Below the pieces are notes generated by a model. It saw nothing but the letters and a program-made list of their open reading frames with translations, was not told where the DNA came from and ran no database searches. From NCBI GenBank assembly GCA_021816565.1, contig JAKAXN010000179.1:1-8768 (forward strand): a stretch of DNA of 8,768 nucleotides, in the 5' to 3' direction. A program made the translations under genes and the position numbers. Below are positions 1 through 6,628 of this stretch, piece by piece. How positions within the stretch are numbered: the first letter of the stretch is position 1; each line of letters begins with the position of its first letter. This DNA is from Actinomycetes bacterium (GTDB taxonomy: Bacteria > Actinomycetota > Acidimicrobiia > Acidimicrobiales > Palsa-688).

Positions 1-203
1 GGCTGTGCTGCGAGGCCGCCGACCGGGCCATGCAGGTGTTCGGGGGGCTCGGCTACTCCCGCCACCAGCCGTTCGAGCACATCTACCGCCACCACCGCCG
101 GTACCGCATCACCGAAGGGGCCGAGGAGATCCAGATGCGCCGGGTGGCCGGCTACATGTTCGGGTTCATGAAGCAGCAGGCCCCGAAGGGCGTGGAGGCC
201 TGA
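1..203 (+). CDS. Acyl-CoA dehydrogenase, C-terminal fragment (5' end outside window)
   Basis: Frame 3 is open from the window edge and encodes the last 66 residues of an acyl-CoA dehydrogenase, a flavoenzyme that makes the alpha-beta double bond in acyl-CoA thioesters. Visible family signatures are the helix with QVFGGLGYSR and, 18 residues later, RITEGAEEIQMRRVAGYMFG. These match the C-terminal alpha-helical domain that ends with the (Y/T)EGT.xIQ.. motif. The Glu in TEGA (bases 114-116) aligns with the catalytic base of medium- and short-chain dehydrogenases. Ala replaces the usual Thr of EGT, a tolerated variation. The gene stops at TGA 201-203, 10 bases before the converging sigma-factor stop, so the two transcripts probably overlap at their 3' ends. 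Substrate class cannot be judged from this fragment. It looks unrelated to the signalling genes. Confidence 0.9.
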   Translation, partial: LCCEAADRAMQVFGGLGYSRHQPFEHIYRHHRRYRITEGAEEIQMRRVAGYMFGFMKQQAPKGVEA

Positions 204-213
204 CGGCCGGTCC

Positions 214-1539
214 TCACGACGGCGGTGCGGGCAGCTCGTCGGACGCCCACACCCTCATCTTCTCGATGGTGCGGCTGAGGAGCCTGGAGATGTGCATCTG
301 GCTCACGCCGATCTCCTCGGCCACCTGCCGCTGGGTCCAACCGTCGAAGTACAGCCGGCGCAGCATGACCCGTTCCCGGTCGCCCAGGCGGGGCAGCAGG
401 CGCTGCAGGTCCTGCTCCTCGAGCACCTTGTCGTAGGAGCGGTCCAGCATCGGGATGTCCCGGCCGGCGTCGCCCTCGTGGATCCCGACGTTGAGCGACT
501 CGGGCCAGTAGTTCTCCCCCGCCTCCATGGCTTCGAGAACCACCTCGTCGCTCGTGCCCAGCCTGGCGGCTATCTGCCCGATGGTGGGGGAGCGGGCCAT
601 CTCGTGGCCCAGGGCCTCCCGGGCATCCTTGATGGCCAGGTAGGTCTCCTGGACCGAGCGGGGCACCCGCATCATCCACGTCCGGTCCCGGAAGTGCCGC
701 TTCAGCTCGCCCAGCACCGTGGCCGTGGCGAAGGTGGAGAAGGAGATGTCCCGGTCCGGATCGAACCGGCTGGCCGCCCGCACCAGGGCCAGGAGGGCCA
801 CCTGGTCGAGATCCTGGCGGTTCTCCCCGTGGCCGGCGAAGCGCCGGGCCAGCGCCCGGGCCAGGCTGGCGTGGCTGTTGACCAGCTGGGCCTGGTACTG
901 CTTCTGGGCCAGCGTCTCCGACTGCTCCTCCTCCGAAGCCGAAGCCGAAGCCGAAGCCGAAGCCGAAGCCGAAGCCGAGGCCGGGCCGTCGGCCGGCCGG
1001 GCGGTCCCGTCGGTCGGTCCGGGCCGCTTCTGGAGCAGCCGGCCGTCGTCGCCGAGCGGGCGCAGGTCGCCCCGGCGGGCGACGGCCACGTCCGGGTCGG
1101 CCAGCAGCAGCAGGCCCCCCGGCCGCAGGAGGTCGGCGGCCCCCTCCACACCCGGCTCCGCACCGGTGCGCACCGTCACCAGGTCCACCGGCCGCTCCGG
1201 CCGGTTGAGGTATATCCGCGCCGCGATGGAGTCATCGGCGAGCCACCCCTGCTCCGCCCTCCGGAAGGCCCCGGCCCGGGCCGGCCCGGGAACGCCCCGC
1301 AGGTCGCCGCGGGCGAAGTAGGCCGGCCGGGGGGCCCCGGAGGCGAACGCCGTCAGCCTCTCGCCGTGCCCGCTGCCGGCCTCCCGGTAGGCGACGGCCA
1401 CCGCCACCGCGTCGGCCACCTCGTCCACCGCCCACACCCGGGCGCTCCGGTGGCGTCCGCCGGCGTCGAGCAGGGCCGGCACCACGCGCTCGGCCAGCAG
1501 GCTCCACTCCCGCAGCAGCGACCGTCTCCCGTCCGTCAC
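214..1539 (-). CDS. Group 3 (SigB/SigF-type) RNA polymerase sigma factor with degenerate CheR-like N-terminal domain
   Basis: The 441-residue product has three parts. Residues ~208-430 are a complete sigma-70 core without region 1. Region 2 runs ~218-297 and includes DLDQVALLALVRAASRFDP and FSTFATATVLGELKRHFRD. Region 3 is ~298-350, including SPTIGQIAARLG. Region 4 is ~377-430, with the helix-turn-helix TQRQVAEEIGVSQMHISRLL. This is the SigB/SigF/SigG stress and sporulation class. Residues 187-202 are a perfect (Ala-Ser)8 linker. Residues ~18-172 resemble a CheR-type methyltransferase (RVWA near 34, LRPGGLLLLAD at 138-148) but lack a glycine-rich SAM loop. SigB/SigF factors are usually about 250-270 residues, so the extra ~200 residues are exceptional. 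The start is GTG at 1537-1539, with GAGGAG 6 bases upstream. No anti-sigma gene is in the window. Initiation function is very likely; the role of the N-terminal domain is unknown. Confidence 0.93.
   Translation of the reverse strand: MTDGRRSLLREWSLLAERVVPALLDAGGRHRSARVWAVDEVADAVAVAVAYREAGSGHGERLTAFASGAPRPAYFARGDLRGVPGPARAGAFRRAEQGWLADDSIAARIYLNRPERPVDLVTVRTGAEPGVEGAADLLRPGGLLLLADPDVAVARRGDLRPLGDDGRLLQKRPGPTDGTARPADGPASASASASASASASASEEEQSETLAQKQYQAQLVNSHASLARALARRFAGHGENRQDLDQVALLALVRAASRFDPDRDISFSTFATATVLGELKRHFRDRTWMMRVPRSVQETYLAIKDAREALGHEMARSPTIGQIAARLGTSDEVVLEAMEAGENYWPESLNVGIHEGDAGRDIPMLDRSYDKVLEEQDLQRLLPRLGDRERVMLRRLYFDGWTQRQVAEEIGVSQMHISRLLSRTIEKMRVWASDELPAPPS
935..982 (-). repeat. 6-bp tandem repeat encoding (Ala-Ser)8 linker
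   Basis: On the plus strand there are seven perfect consecutive copies of GAAGCC followed by one GAGGCC. Read on the minus strand in the sigma frame they give alternating GCT/GCC (Ala) and TCG (Ser), residues 187-202. Because the unit is two codons, gain or loss of copies keeps the frame and only changes the length of the linker between the N-terminal domain and sigma region 2. Confidence 0.97.
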
Positions 1540-1545
1540 AGTCGG

Positions 1546-1551
1546 CTCCTC
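1546..1551 (-). promoter_or_regulatory. Ribosome binding site of the sigma-factor gene
   Basis: GAGGAG on the minus strand, followed by the six bases CCGACT and then GTG at 1537-1539. It supports the GTG start, and hence that the long N-terminal domain is really translated as part of the sigma factor. Confidence 0.7.
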
Positions 1552-1619
1552 GCTCTGTCAGCGACGGCGGGTCCGCCGGACCTGCCGTGTCCCGGGCGGA
1601 GAGCCGCAGTCTGCTCTAC

Positions 1620-1636
1620 ACCGGCCGCCGGCCGGT
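1620..1636 (-). other. GC-rich hairpin upstream of the sigma-factor gene
   Basis: A perfect 7-bp stem with a 3-base loop (plus strand ACCGGCC-GCC-GGCCGGT) lies 81 bases before the sigma start codon and 99 bases after the stop of the GAF-ANTAR gene. No T tract follows it on the minus strand. It may terminate or attenuate ANTAR transcription, or shape the sigma mRNA leader. In DNA this GC-rich such stems also arise by chance. Confidence 0.3.
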
Positions 1637-1660
1637 CCCTCCGCTCTGCGCCCCGGCTCG

Positions 1661-1674
1661 CCAGCCGTGGCTGG
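1661..1674. promoter_or_regulatory. 14-bp palindrome at the predicted transcription start of the sigma gene
   Basis: CCAGCC-GT-GGCTGG has perfect 6-bp arms around a 2-bp centre. It lies just downstream of the candidate -10 element (1681-1686), a place where a repressor would block initiation. No candidate regulator can be named. Confidence 0.25.
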
Positions 1675-1680
1675 TCCCCT

Positions 1681-1709
1681 ACGCTAACAGCCCGCCGGGC
1701 CCGCTCCAA
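1681..1709 (-). promoter_or_regulatory. Candidate housekeeping-type promoter for the sigma-factor gene
   Basis: On the minus strand, TTGGAG (1704-1709) and TAGCGT (1681-1686) are separated by exactly 17 bases. This is a fair match to TTGACA-N17-TANNNT. The predicted start near 1674 gives a ~135-base leader and coincides with a short palindrome (1661-1674). Actinobacterial promoters are loose, so this is only a candidate. Confidence 0.35.
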
Positions 1710-1734
1710 CCGCGCCCTTCCGGGGACCGGCGGG

Positions 1735-2505
1735 TCAGTCGTCGCCGGGGTGGGTGCCGGCCAGGCCGGCCACTATTTCAGTGGCGATGTCACGCAGCTT
1801 GCGGTTGGTCCGCTGCGAGGCCCTCCTCAAGACGTCGAAGGCCTCCTCGGCGTCGATGCCCTGGCGGGCCATGAGCACCCCCTGGGCCTGGCCGATGACC
1901 GTCCGGGTCTCGAGGGCCCGGCGCAGCGTGGCATTGACGTGCTCGGCCCGGGACAGCTCGGTGGCGCTGACCATGACCCCCCGGGCCTGCTCGCCGATCA
2001 GGCGGACGGCCCCGACGGTGGCCTCGTCCCAGGGGCCGGCAGCCGACGAGTACAGGTTGAGCGAGCCGGCGGTGCCGCCTTCGAGCACCAGGGGCAGGGA
2101 CCGCACGGAGCGGTAACCGGTCGCCAGGGCCGAGGCCGAGAACGACTCCCATTCCGGGTCGGGCAGGCAGACCGCGACCTCCTCGGACCCTTGCGCCGCG
2201 GCCACGCACGGGCCGCCGCCCTCGTGGTACTGCACCTCGTCGAGTGACCGGGCGGATGCGTCGCTGGCGCAGACCGTCCGGTAGCCGGGCGGTTCGCTGA
2301 CCGCCAGGGTGACGCTGGCCGCCGACACCGTCCGCAGGGTGGCGACGGCCACGGCCAGGATCCTGTGCAGAAGGTCGCTGATCGGCTGCTGCGGCAGCAG
2401 CATCGCCGCCAGATCCGCAGGGGCGTCCCTGGATTCTGGCACCGACGGTTCGGTCACCGGGCCTTGACACCTCTCGGGTAGCTCGGGGAGATGTGTCCAG
2501 TGCAT
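1735..2505 (-). CDS. GAF-ANTAR domain transcription antitermination regulator
   Basis: The product is about 256 residues from the ATG at 2503-2505. An N-terminal GAF sensor domain spans ~42-180, including the YHEGGGPC stretch typical of ANTAR-linked GAF domains and SLPLVLEGGTAGSLNLYS. A C-terminal ANTAR domain spans ~193-246, with the characteristic RTVIGQAQGVLMARQGIDAEEAFDVLRRASQ and NRKLRDIA. ANTAR domains bind RNA with paired hexaloop hairpins and prevent transcription termination. GAF domains bind small ligands or redox groups, and the signal here is unknown. The start is uncertain. An in-frame TTG lies two codons upstream (2511). A GTG at 2455-2457 has GAGAGG 12 bases and AAGG 4 bases upstream and would give 240 residues. 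The ATG has no good ribosome site. A possible -10 (TATGCT, 2544-2549) lies upstream without a convincing -35. The gene sits between the c-di-GMP gene and the sigma gene, same strand, with gaps of ~90 and 195 bases. Confidence 0.92.
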   Translation of the reverse strand: MHWTHLPELPERCQGPVTEPSVPESRDAPADLAAMLLPQQPISDLLHRILAVAVATLRTVSAASVTLAVSEPPGYRTVCASDASARSLDEVQYHEGGGPCVAAAQGSEEVAVCLPDPEWESFSASALATGYRSVRSLPLVLEGGTAGSLNLYSSAAGPWDEATVGAVRLIGEQARGVMVSATELSRAEHVNATLRRALETRTVIGQAQGVLMARQGIDAEEAFDVLRRASQRTNRKLRDIATEIVAGLAGTHPGDD

Positions 2506-2562
2506 GGACAACTGGCAGCTGGGGGCACAACCGCCTGGCGCCGAGCATACTCCCCGTCGTGG

Positions 2563-2595
2563 CGGGCCCGGTGGGTACCCGCCCGGCCGGGCCCG
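2563..2595 (-). terminator. Candidate terminator hairpin after the GGDEF-EAL gene
   Basis: A perfect 9-bp inverted repeat, CGGGCCCGG (2563-2571) and CCGGGCCCG (2587-2595), has a 15-base loop that itself contains the palindrome GGGTACCC. It starts directly after the TGA of the GGDEF-EAL gene on the minus strand. There is no T tract, as is common for actinobacterial hairpins. Each arm is self-complementary, so alternative folds exist. Confidence 0.4.
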
Positions 2596-4740
2596 TCACC
2601 GCCCCGGTGGGGCCACCGCCCGGTCGGCGCCGGCCCTCGAGCGGGCCGGCCAGCGGGCCAGGAGGTCGGCCACCCGGTCGGCCGGCTGGGGGCGGGAGAA
2701 GAGGTAGCCCTGCCCGTAGTCGCAGCCCAGGTCCCGCAGCTGCTCCAGCTGCCCCGGCTCCTCGATGCCCTCGGCCACGACCTCCAGCCCCAGGCTGTGG
2801 CCCAGCGCCACCGTGGAGCGCACGATGGCGTCACCGTCGAGGGTCAGGGAGGTGACGAATCCGCGGTCGATCTTGAGCGCCCCCACCGGGAACCGGTGCA
2901 GCGCCGCCAGCGACGAGTACCCGGTCCCGAAGTCGTCGAGTTCGAGCGCCACGCCCTTGCCGCAGACGTCGGAGATGACGCGGGCCATGCGCTCCGGCTC
3001 GCGCATGAGCGTCCCCTCGGTGATCTCCAGCCGGAGGGACGGCCCGGCCACCCCGGTGGCGGCCAGGGCCCGGACCACCTGGTCGGGGAAGTCGGCGTCG
3101 TCGAGCTGGCGGCTGGAGACGTTGACGCTCATCTGCACGGTGTCGTCGGCCAGCCCCGACCGGCGCCACGACGCCAGGTCCCCGAGGGCCCGCTGCAGCA
3201 CCAGGTTGCCGAGCGGGCAGATGAGCCCGGTCTCCTCGGCTATGGGGATGAACTCCGAAGGTGACACCTCCGGCCACCCCGAGGGCCAGCGGGCCAGCGC
3301 CTCGAAGCCCCGGATCCGGCCGGTCTCCAGGCTCACCACCGGCTGGTAGTGCACCTCGAGCAGAGAGCGCTCCACCACCTCCCGGAGCTGGTTCTCCCGG
3401 GCCAGCCGGTCGGCCACCCGCCGGTGCATGCTGTCGTCGAAGACGGCGAAGCGGTTGCGGCCCCGGTGCTTGGCCTCGTACATGGCGATGTCGGCGTTGC
3501 GGAGCAGATCGGCGGCGCTGGCCCGGTCGCGGGGCAGGGCGATCCCGGTGCTGGCGGTGACGAACAGCCGCTGCCCGTCGATGCCGAACTCCGTGGCCAG
3601 CGCGTCGCTCAGCCTGGTGGCCACCGAGGCGGCGAACTGCTCGGCCTCGCCGATCTCGAGATCCTCGAGCAGCACTGCGAACTCGTCGCCGGCCAGCCGC
3701 GACACGGTGTCGCCGGGCCGCAGCTCCCGGGCGATCCGTCCGGCCATGGCGATCAGCAGCCGGTCGCCCACGCTGTGGCTGAACGTGTCGTTGACCAGCT
3801 TGAACCGGTCGGAGTCCAGGAACAGCACCGCGAAGGTCTTGTCCGGGTTGCGCCTCTGGCGCAGCACCGCCCTCTCCAGTCGGTCCATGAACAGGGCCCG
3901 GTTGGGCAGTCCGGTCAGGCTGTCGTGGAGGGCGTCGTGCTGGAGCTGGCGTTCGGTGGAGCGCGACGCGGTGATGTCGGTGAGCGACCCGGCCATCCGC
4001 ACCGGGGTACCGCCCGGGTCGTCCACGGCCACCCCCCTGGTGAGCATCCAGCGCCACGCCCCGTCCGCCCGGAGCATGCGGCACTTGGCCTGCAGCAGCG
4101 AGGTGCGCCCGCTCAGATGGGCCTCGATGGCCAGCTCCAGGCCCCGGCGGTCGTCGTCGTGCACCAGCGCGAACCAGTCCCCGGCCGTCCCCGACGCCGC
4201 GGCCGGGCAGCGGCCCAGGAGGGCCTGCCAGCGGGGGGAGAAGTACATCCGGTCCGACGTCAGGTCCCAGTCCCAGATCCCGTCGTTGACGGCCCGGGCG
4301 GCCAGGGCGTACCTGGCCTCGCTGGCCGCCAGGTCCTGCAGGGCCCGGTGGTGGCTCATGGCGTAGCGCAGGGACCTCTCCAGCGAGTACGGGCTCAGCT
4401 CCTGCTTGAGCAGGAAGTCCGTGACGCCGGTGGTACTGGCCTCGGAGTCGACCTGGTAGTCGTTCTGGCCGGTGAGGATGATCACCGGGCCCGACGGCGG
4501 GCCGATGAAGCCCTCGCGGACCAGGTCCAGGCCGGTCCGCTCGCCGAGGCGGTAGTCGAAGAGGTAGGCGTCATAGCGGCGCGCCCCCATGGCGTCGAGG
4601 GCCCCGTCGTAGGTCGGGCACCACTCCACGGTGAAGGCGGTGCGGTCCTGGCGGCCGAGCATGTCCCGGGTGAGGAGGTAGTCGTCCTCGTCGTCCTCCA
4701 CCAGGAGCACGGCCACCGACCCGGTGCTGGTACGGGTCAC
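2596..4740 (-). CDS. REC-PAS-GGDEF-EAL cyclic-di-GMP synthase/phosphodiesterase
   Basis: The 714-residue cytosolic protein has four domains. The receiver (~9-128) has an acidic pocket at D16/D17, phospho-acceptor D62 in LFDYRLG, T90 and K112. A PAS domain follows (~141-262). The GGDEF domain (~265-435) has signature AGDEF at 350-354 (Ala for the first Gly), LDSDRFKLVND at 308-318 and an intact product-inhibition site RPGD (341-344), five residues upstream. The EAL domain (~450-697) has E480-A-L, N540, E572, DDFGTG (602-607), K623, E657 and QG (677-678), all the usual metal and catalytic positions. It probably makes and/or degrades c-di-GMP under phosphorylation control. The frame is open further upstream to 4965, but that extension is an Arg-rich shadow of the kinase gene. 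The GTG at 4738-4740 overlaps the kinase stop as GTGA and has GGGAG 9 bases upstream, implying translational coupling and a kinase-receiver partnership. Which activity dominates cannot be read from sequence. Confidence 0.95.
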   Translation of the reverse strand: MTRTSTGSVAVLLVEDDEDDYLLTRDMLGRQDRTAFTVEWCPTYDGALDAMGARRYDAYLFDYRLGERTGLDLVREGFIGPPSGPVIILTGQNDYQVDSEASTTGVTDFLLKQELSPYSLERSLRYAMSHHRALQDLAASEARYALAARAVNDGIWDWDLTSDRMYFSPRWQALLGRCPAAASGTAGDWFALVHDDDRRGLELAIEAHLSGRTSLLQAKCRMLRADGAWRWMLTRGVAVDDPGGTPVRMAGSLTDITASRSTERQLQHDALHDSLTGLPNRALFMDRLERAVLRQRRNPDKTFAVLFLDSDRFKLVNDTFSHSVGDRLLIAMAGRIARELRPGDTVSRLAGDEFAVLLEDLEIGEAEQFAASVATRLSDALATEFGIDGQRLFVTASTGIALPRDRASAADLLRNADIAMYEAKHRGRNRFAVFDDSMHRRVADRLARENQLREVVERSLLEVHYQPVVSLETGRIRGFEALARWPSGWPEVSPSEFIPIAEETGLICPLGNLVLQRALGDLASWRRSGLADDTVQMSVNVSSRQLDDADFPDQVVRALAATGVAGPSLRLEITEGTLMREPERMARVISDVCGKGVALELDDFGTGYSSLAALHRFPVGALKIDRGFVTSLTLDGDAIVRSTVALGHSLGLEVVAEGIEEPGQLEQLRDLGCDYGQGYLFSRPQPADRVADLLARWPARSRAGADRAVAPPGR

Positions 4741-6524
4741 CTGCGTGCGCTCCCGAGAGCGGCCGCCGGCCTCCCGGCCCCTCCGCCCCCGTCGCCGGTC
4801 CCGGGCGGCGCCCCGGTCCGTGCTGCCTCCCGGGCCGGTCCGCTCGACCCGGCCGGCTGTCGGGAGGCCTGGGATACGGGAAGCGTCACGGTGAAGACGG
4901 CGCCCACTCCCGGCTCGCCCTCGGCCACGATGGTGCCGCCGTGGCGGTCGGCGATCTTGCGGCACAGGGCCAGACCGATGCCGGTGCCGGGATACTCGCT
5001 GCGCCCGTGCAGCCGCTCGAAGATGCGGAATATCCGCTGCGCGTAGCGCTGATCGAAGCCGATGCCGTTGTCGCGCACGGTGACGGTGGCGGAGGTCCCG
5101 TCGGTGGAGCCGCCCAGGTCGACCTCGGGCGTGACGCCGTCCCTGCGGAACTTGATGGCGTTGGACACCAGGTTCTGCAGGAGCTGCTGCATCTGGAGCG
5201 GGTCGGCCTCCACGACCGGCAGGTCCCCCACCTCGATGACGGCCCGCGTGTCGGCGATCTGGGATTCGAGGTCGTCGACCACGGACCGGGCGGTGGCGGT
5301 CAGGTCGACCGCGACGAAGGGGCGGCCCTGGGTGGACACCCGGGAGAAGCGGAGCAGGTCCTCGATCAGATTCTGCATCCGCTCCGCCGCGGAGTTGGCC
5401 CTGACCAGGTAGTCCCGGCCCCGCTCCGAGAGCCGCTCGGCTTCGGTCACGCTGAGCTGCTCGGTGAAGGTGCGCACCTTGCGGAGGGGCTCCTGGAGGT
5501 CGTGCGAGGCGATCGAGGCGAACTGGTCCAGCTCCTCGTTGGAGCGGGCCAGCTCCGCAGCCCGCCGCTCGAGGGCGGCGTTGGCGTCACTCAACTCTCC
5601 GTTGACGCCCGCCAGCCGGCCGTTGGCCTCCTGCAACTGCTGGGCGCTGCGCAGGGCCCGCCAGCCGAGCAGCAGGGCCACCGCGGCCGCCAGGGCGAAC
5701 GCCGCGAAGATGACCCAGGGCACGACCTGGTTGCTGCCCGTGACGCTGGCGAACAGCGCGGCGTCGGGGGCGGCCAGGACTATCTGCCAGTGGGAGTTCC
5801 CGAGGATGACGTGGGCGAAGTAGGTGCCCCGCTGGTCCGGACCGGATCCGGTGAGGGCCCGGACCGCCCCGGGCTCCGCGATGAGAGCACCGACCGGGGC
5901 CCGGCCGCCGGTCGAGGCCAGCACCTTCTGGCGGCCGTCCACCACGTAGTTGGTCTCGCCGGCCACCCCGGGGATGCTGCGCAGGTCACCCGTCAGGAAC
6001 CGCCCGATGGCGGAGGCCTCCGAGTCGGACCGGAGCCCGGTGACGACCGTGCGGGTCCCCGACGGGGTCGGGACCGGCACCGCCAGATCGACGACCGGAC
6101 CGGAGGGGCCGGCGACCAGGTCTCCCAGCCCGTAGCGGTGCCCCTTCCACACCTGCTCCGCCGCCGGCGAATCGGCCAGCGCCGCCGCCGCCGCTTCGCT
6201 CAGCCCCGAGGAGCGGGCCAGCACCGTTCGGTCCGGGCCGAACACGGCCACGTAGGCGTTACCGCCGGAGCTCACCACCGCGTCCAGCTGCTGGCCGGTG
6301 ACGGTCGGCTGCAGGTAGACCGGGTTGGGCGACGCCTGGACGACGGTGGTGAAGACGCTGTTGATCAGGGAGGCCGCCAGCACGGCCCGGTCCTGGATCT
6401 GGGTCTCGACCTCGCGGCGGGACTGGCTCTGGTTCCGGTCCAGCTCCACGGCGAACACCGCCAGGGCGGCCACGACCACGAACGCGGTGACGACCAGGGT
6501 CACAACCCATCTGCTGAGCTTCAT
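4737..6524 (-). CDS. Membrane sensor histidine kinase with extracytoplasmic double-Cache-like domain
   Basis: The 595-residue inner-membrane sensor has TM1 at ~6-27, a ~240-residue extracytoplasmic region (28-266) whose size and pattern fit a double Cache (PAS-like) ligand domain, and TM2 at ~267-291. There is no obvious HAMP. A coiled-coil-like helix (~292-332) leads to HisKA with the H-box ASHDLQEPLRKV (phospho-acceptor H341). The ATPase domain shows N455 (N box), DNGIGF (G1, from D485), FRIFERL (F box, 499-505) and GTGIGL (G2, 513-518). The short lid LHGRSEYPGTG is typical of kinases that pair with Rcp1-like receivers. A low-complexity tail (~549-595) ends in a GTGA overlap with the REC-GGDEF-EAL gene. 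The ATG start at 6522-6524 is preferred over the GTG three codons upstream, because GGGGGTGA lies 8 bases before it. The ligand is unknown; Cache domains commonly bind amino or organic acids. Confidence 0.95.
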   Translation of the reverse strand: MKLSRWVVTLVVTAFVVVAALAVFAVELDRNQSQSRREVETQIQDRAVLAASLINSVFTTVVQASPNPVYLQPTVTGQQLDAVVSSGGNAYVAVFGPDRTVLARSSGLSEAAAAALADSPAAEQVWKGHRYGLGDLVAGPSGPVVDLAVPVPTPSGTRTVVTGLRSDSEASAIGRFLTGDLRSIPGVAGETNYVVDGRQKVLASTGGRAPVGALIAEPGAVRALTGSGPDQRGTYFAHVILGNSHWQIVLAAPDAALFASVTGSNQVVPWVIFAAFALAAAVALLLGWRALRSAQQLQEANGRLAGVNGELSDANAALERRAAELARSNEELDQFASIASHDLQEPLRKVRTFTEQLSVTEAERLSERGRDYLVRANSAAERMQNLIEDLLRFSRVSTQGRPFVAVDLTATARSVVDDLESQIADTRAVIEVGDLPVVEADPLQMQQLLQNLVSNAIKFRRDGVTPEVDLGGSTDGTSATVTVRDNGIGFDQRYAQRIFRIFERLHGRSEYPGTGIGLALCRKIADRHGGTIVAEGEPGVGAVFTVTLPVSQASRQPAGSSGPAREAARTGAPPGTGDGGGGAGRPAAALGSARR

Positions 6525-6529
6525 GGATT

Positions 6530-6537
6530 TCACCCCC
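6530..6537 (-). promoter_or_regulatory. Ribosome binding site that decides the kinase start
   Basis: On the minus strand GGGGGTGA differs from the ideal GGAGGTGA at one base. From the last G of the GGGGG run to the ATG at 6522-6524 there are 8 bases. The alternative upstream GTG (6531-6533) lies inside this element, so it is unlikely to be the start. Confidence 0.65.
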
Positions 6538-6558
6538 GTGCCCGAATAACCGGTTCGC

Positions 6559-6577
6559 CCTGAAAGTCCGGTTCAGG
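6559..6577 (-). other. Leader hairpin 2 upstream of the kinase gene
   Basis: Perfect 6-bp arms (minus strand CCTGAA and TTCAGG) close a 7-base loop, CCGGACT. It lies 35 to 53 bases before the kinase ATG, inside the predicted 5' leader. The loop does not have the A1/G4 hexaloop of ANTAR target RNAs. Confidence 0.35.
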
Positions 6578-6583
6578 CCAAAG

Positions 6584-6620
6584 GTGTGGGATGCCTTTAG
6601 CGGTAATGGACAGCCCACAC
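6584..6620 (-). other. Leader hairpin 1 upstream of the kinase gene
   Basis: Perfect 7-bp inverted repeat (minus strand GTGTGGG and CCCACAC) around a 23-base interval. It would be the first structure in an mRNA started from the candidate promoter at 6629-6658. With hairpin 2 it makes a ~98-base leader that looks structured. It matches no riboswitch class I recognise. Confidence 0.35.
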
Positions 6621-6628
6621 AGCCCCAA

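Noticed and set aside
935..982. CRISPR array or mobile-element repeat
   Set aside because: The unit is only 6 bp without spacers and lies in frame inside a coding gene. No transposase, integrase or direct-repeat boundary was found anywhere in the window.
292..2247. Long plus-strand open frame across the sigma and ANTAR genes
   Set aside because: It is a composition artefact of GC-rich DNA opposite two real genes. The translation is rich in Gly, Pro, Arg, His and Gln, has no recognisable domain, and the AS repeat appears as meaningless Arg-Ser repeats.
2544..2549. Promoter for the GAF-ANTAR gene based on TATGCT
   Set aside because: The -10-like hexamer has no -35-like sequence at 16-19 bases, so it is mentioned in the gene entry but not called.
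4741..4965. N-terminal extension of the REC-GGDEF-EAL frame by 75 residues
   Set aside because: The extension is Arg/Gly-rich with no domain, lies entirely over the kinase ATPase end in another frame, and the receiver begins right after the GTG at 4740 that forms the GTGA overlap.
3349..6563. Long plus-strand open frames opposite the c-di-GMP and kinase genes
   Set aside because: They mirror the codon pattern of the minus-strand genes, contain no motif, and the minus-strand products carry complete catalytic domains.
6525..6622. c-di-GMP-I (GEMM) riboswitch before the kinase operon
   Set aside because: By-eye comparison finds neither the conserved CACGCACAGGGC nor the GGGACGCAAAGCC core nor a GAAA tetraloop and receptor; only a general hairpin structure remains.
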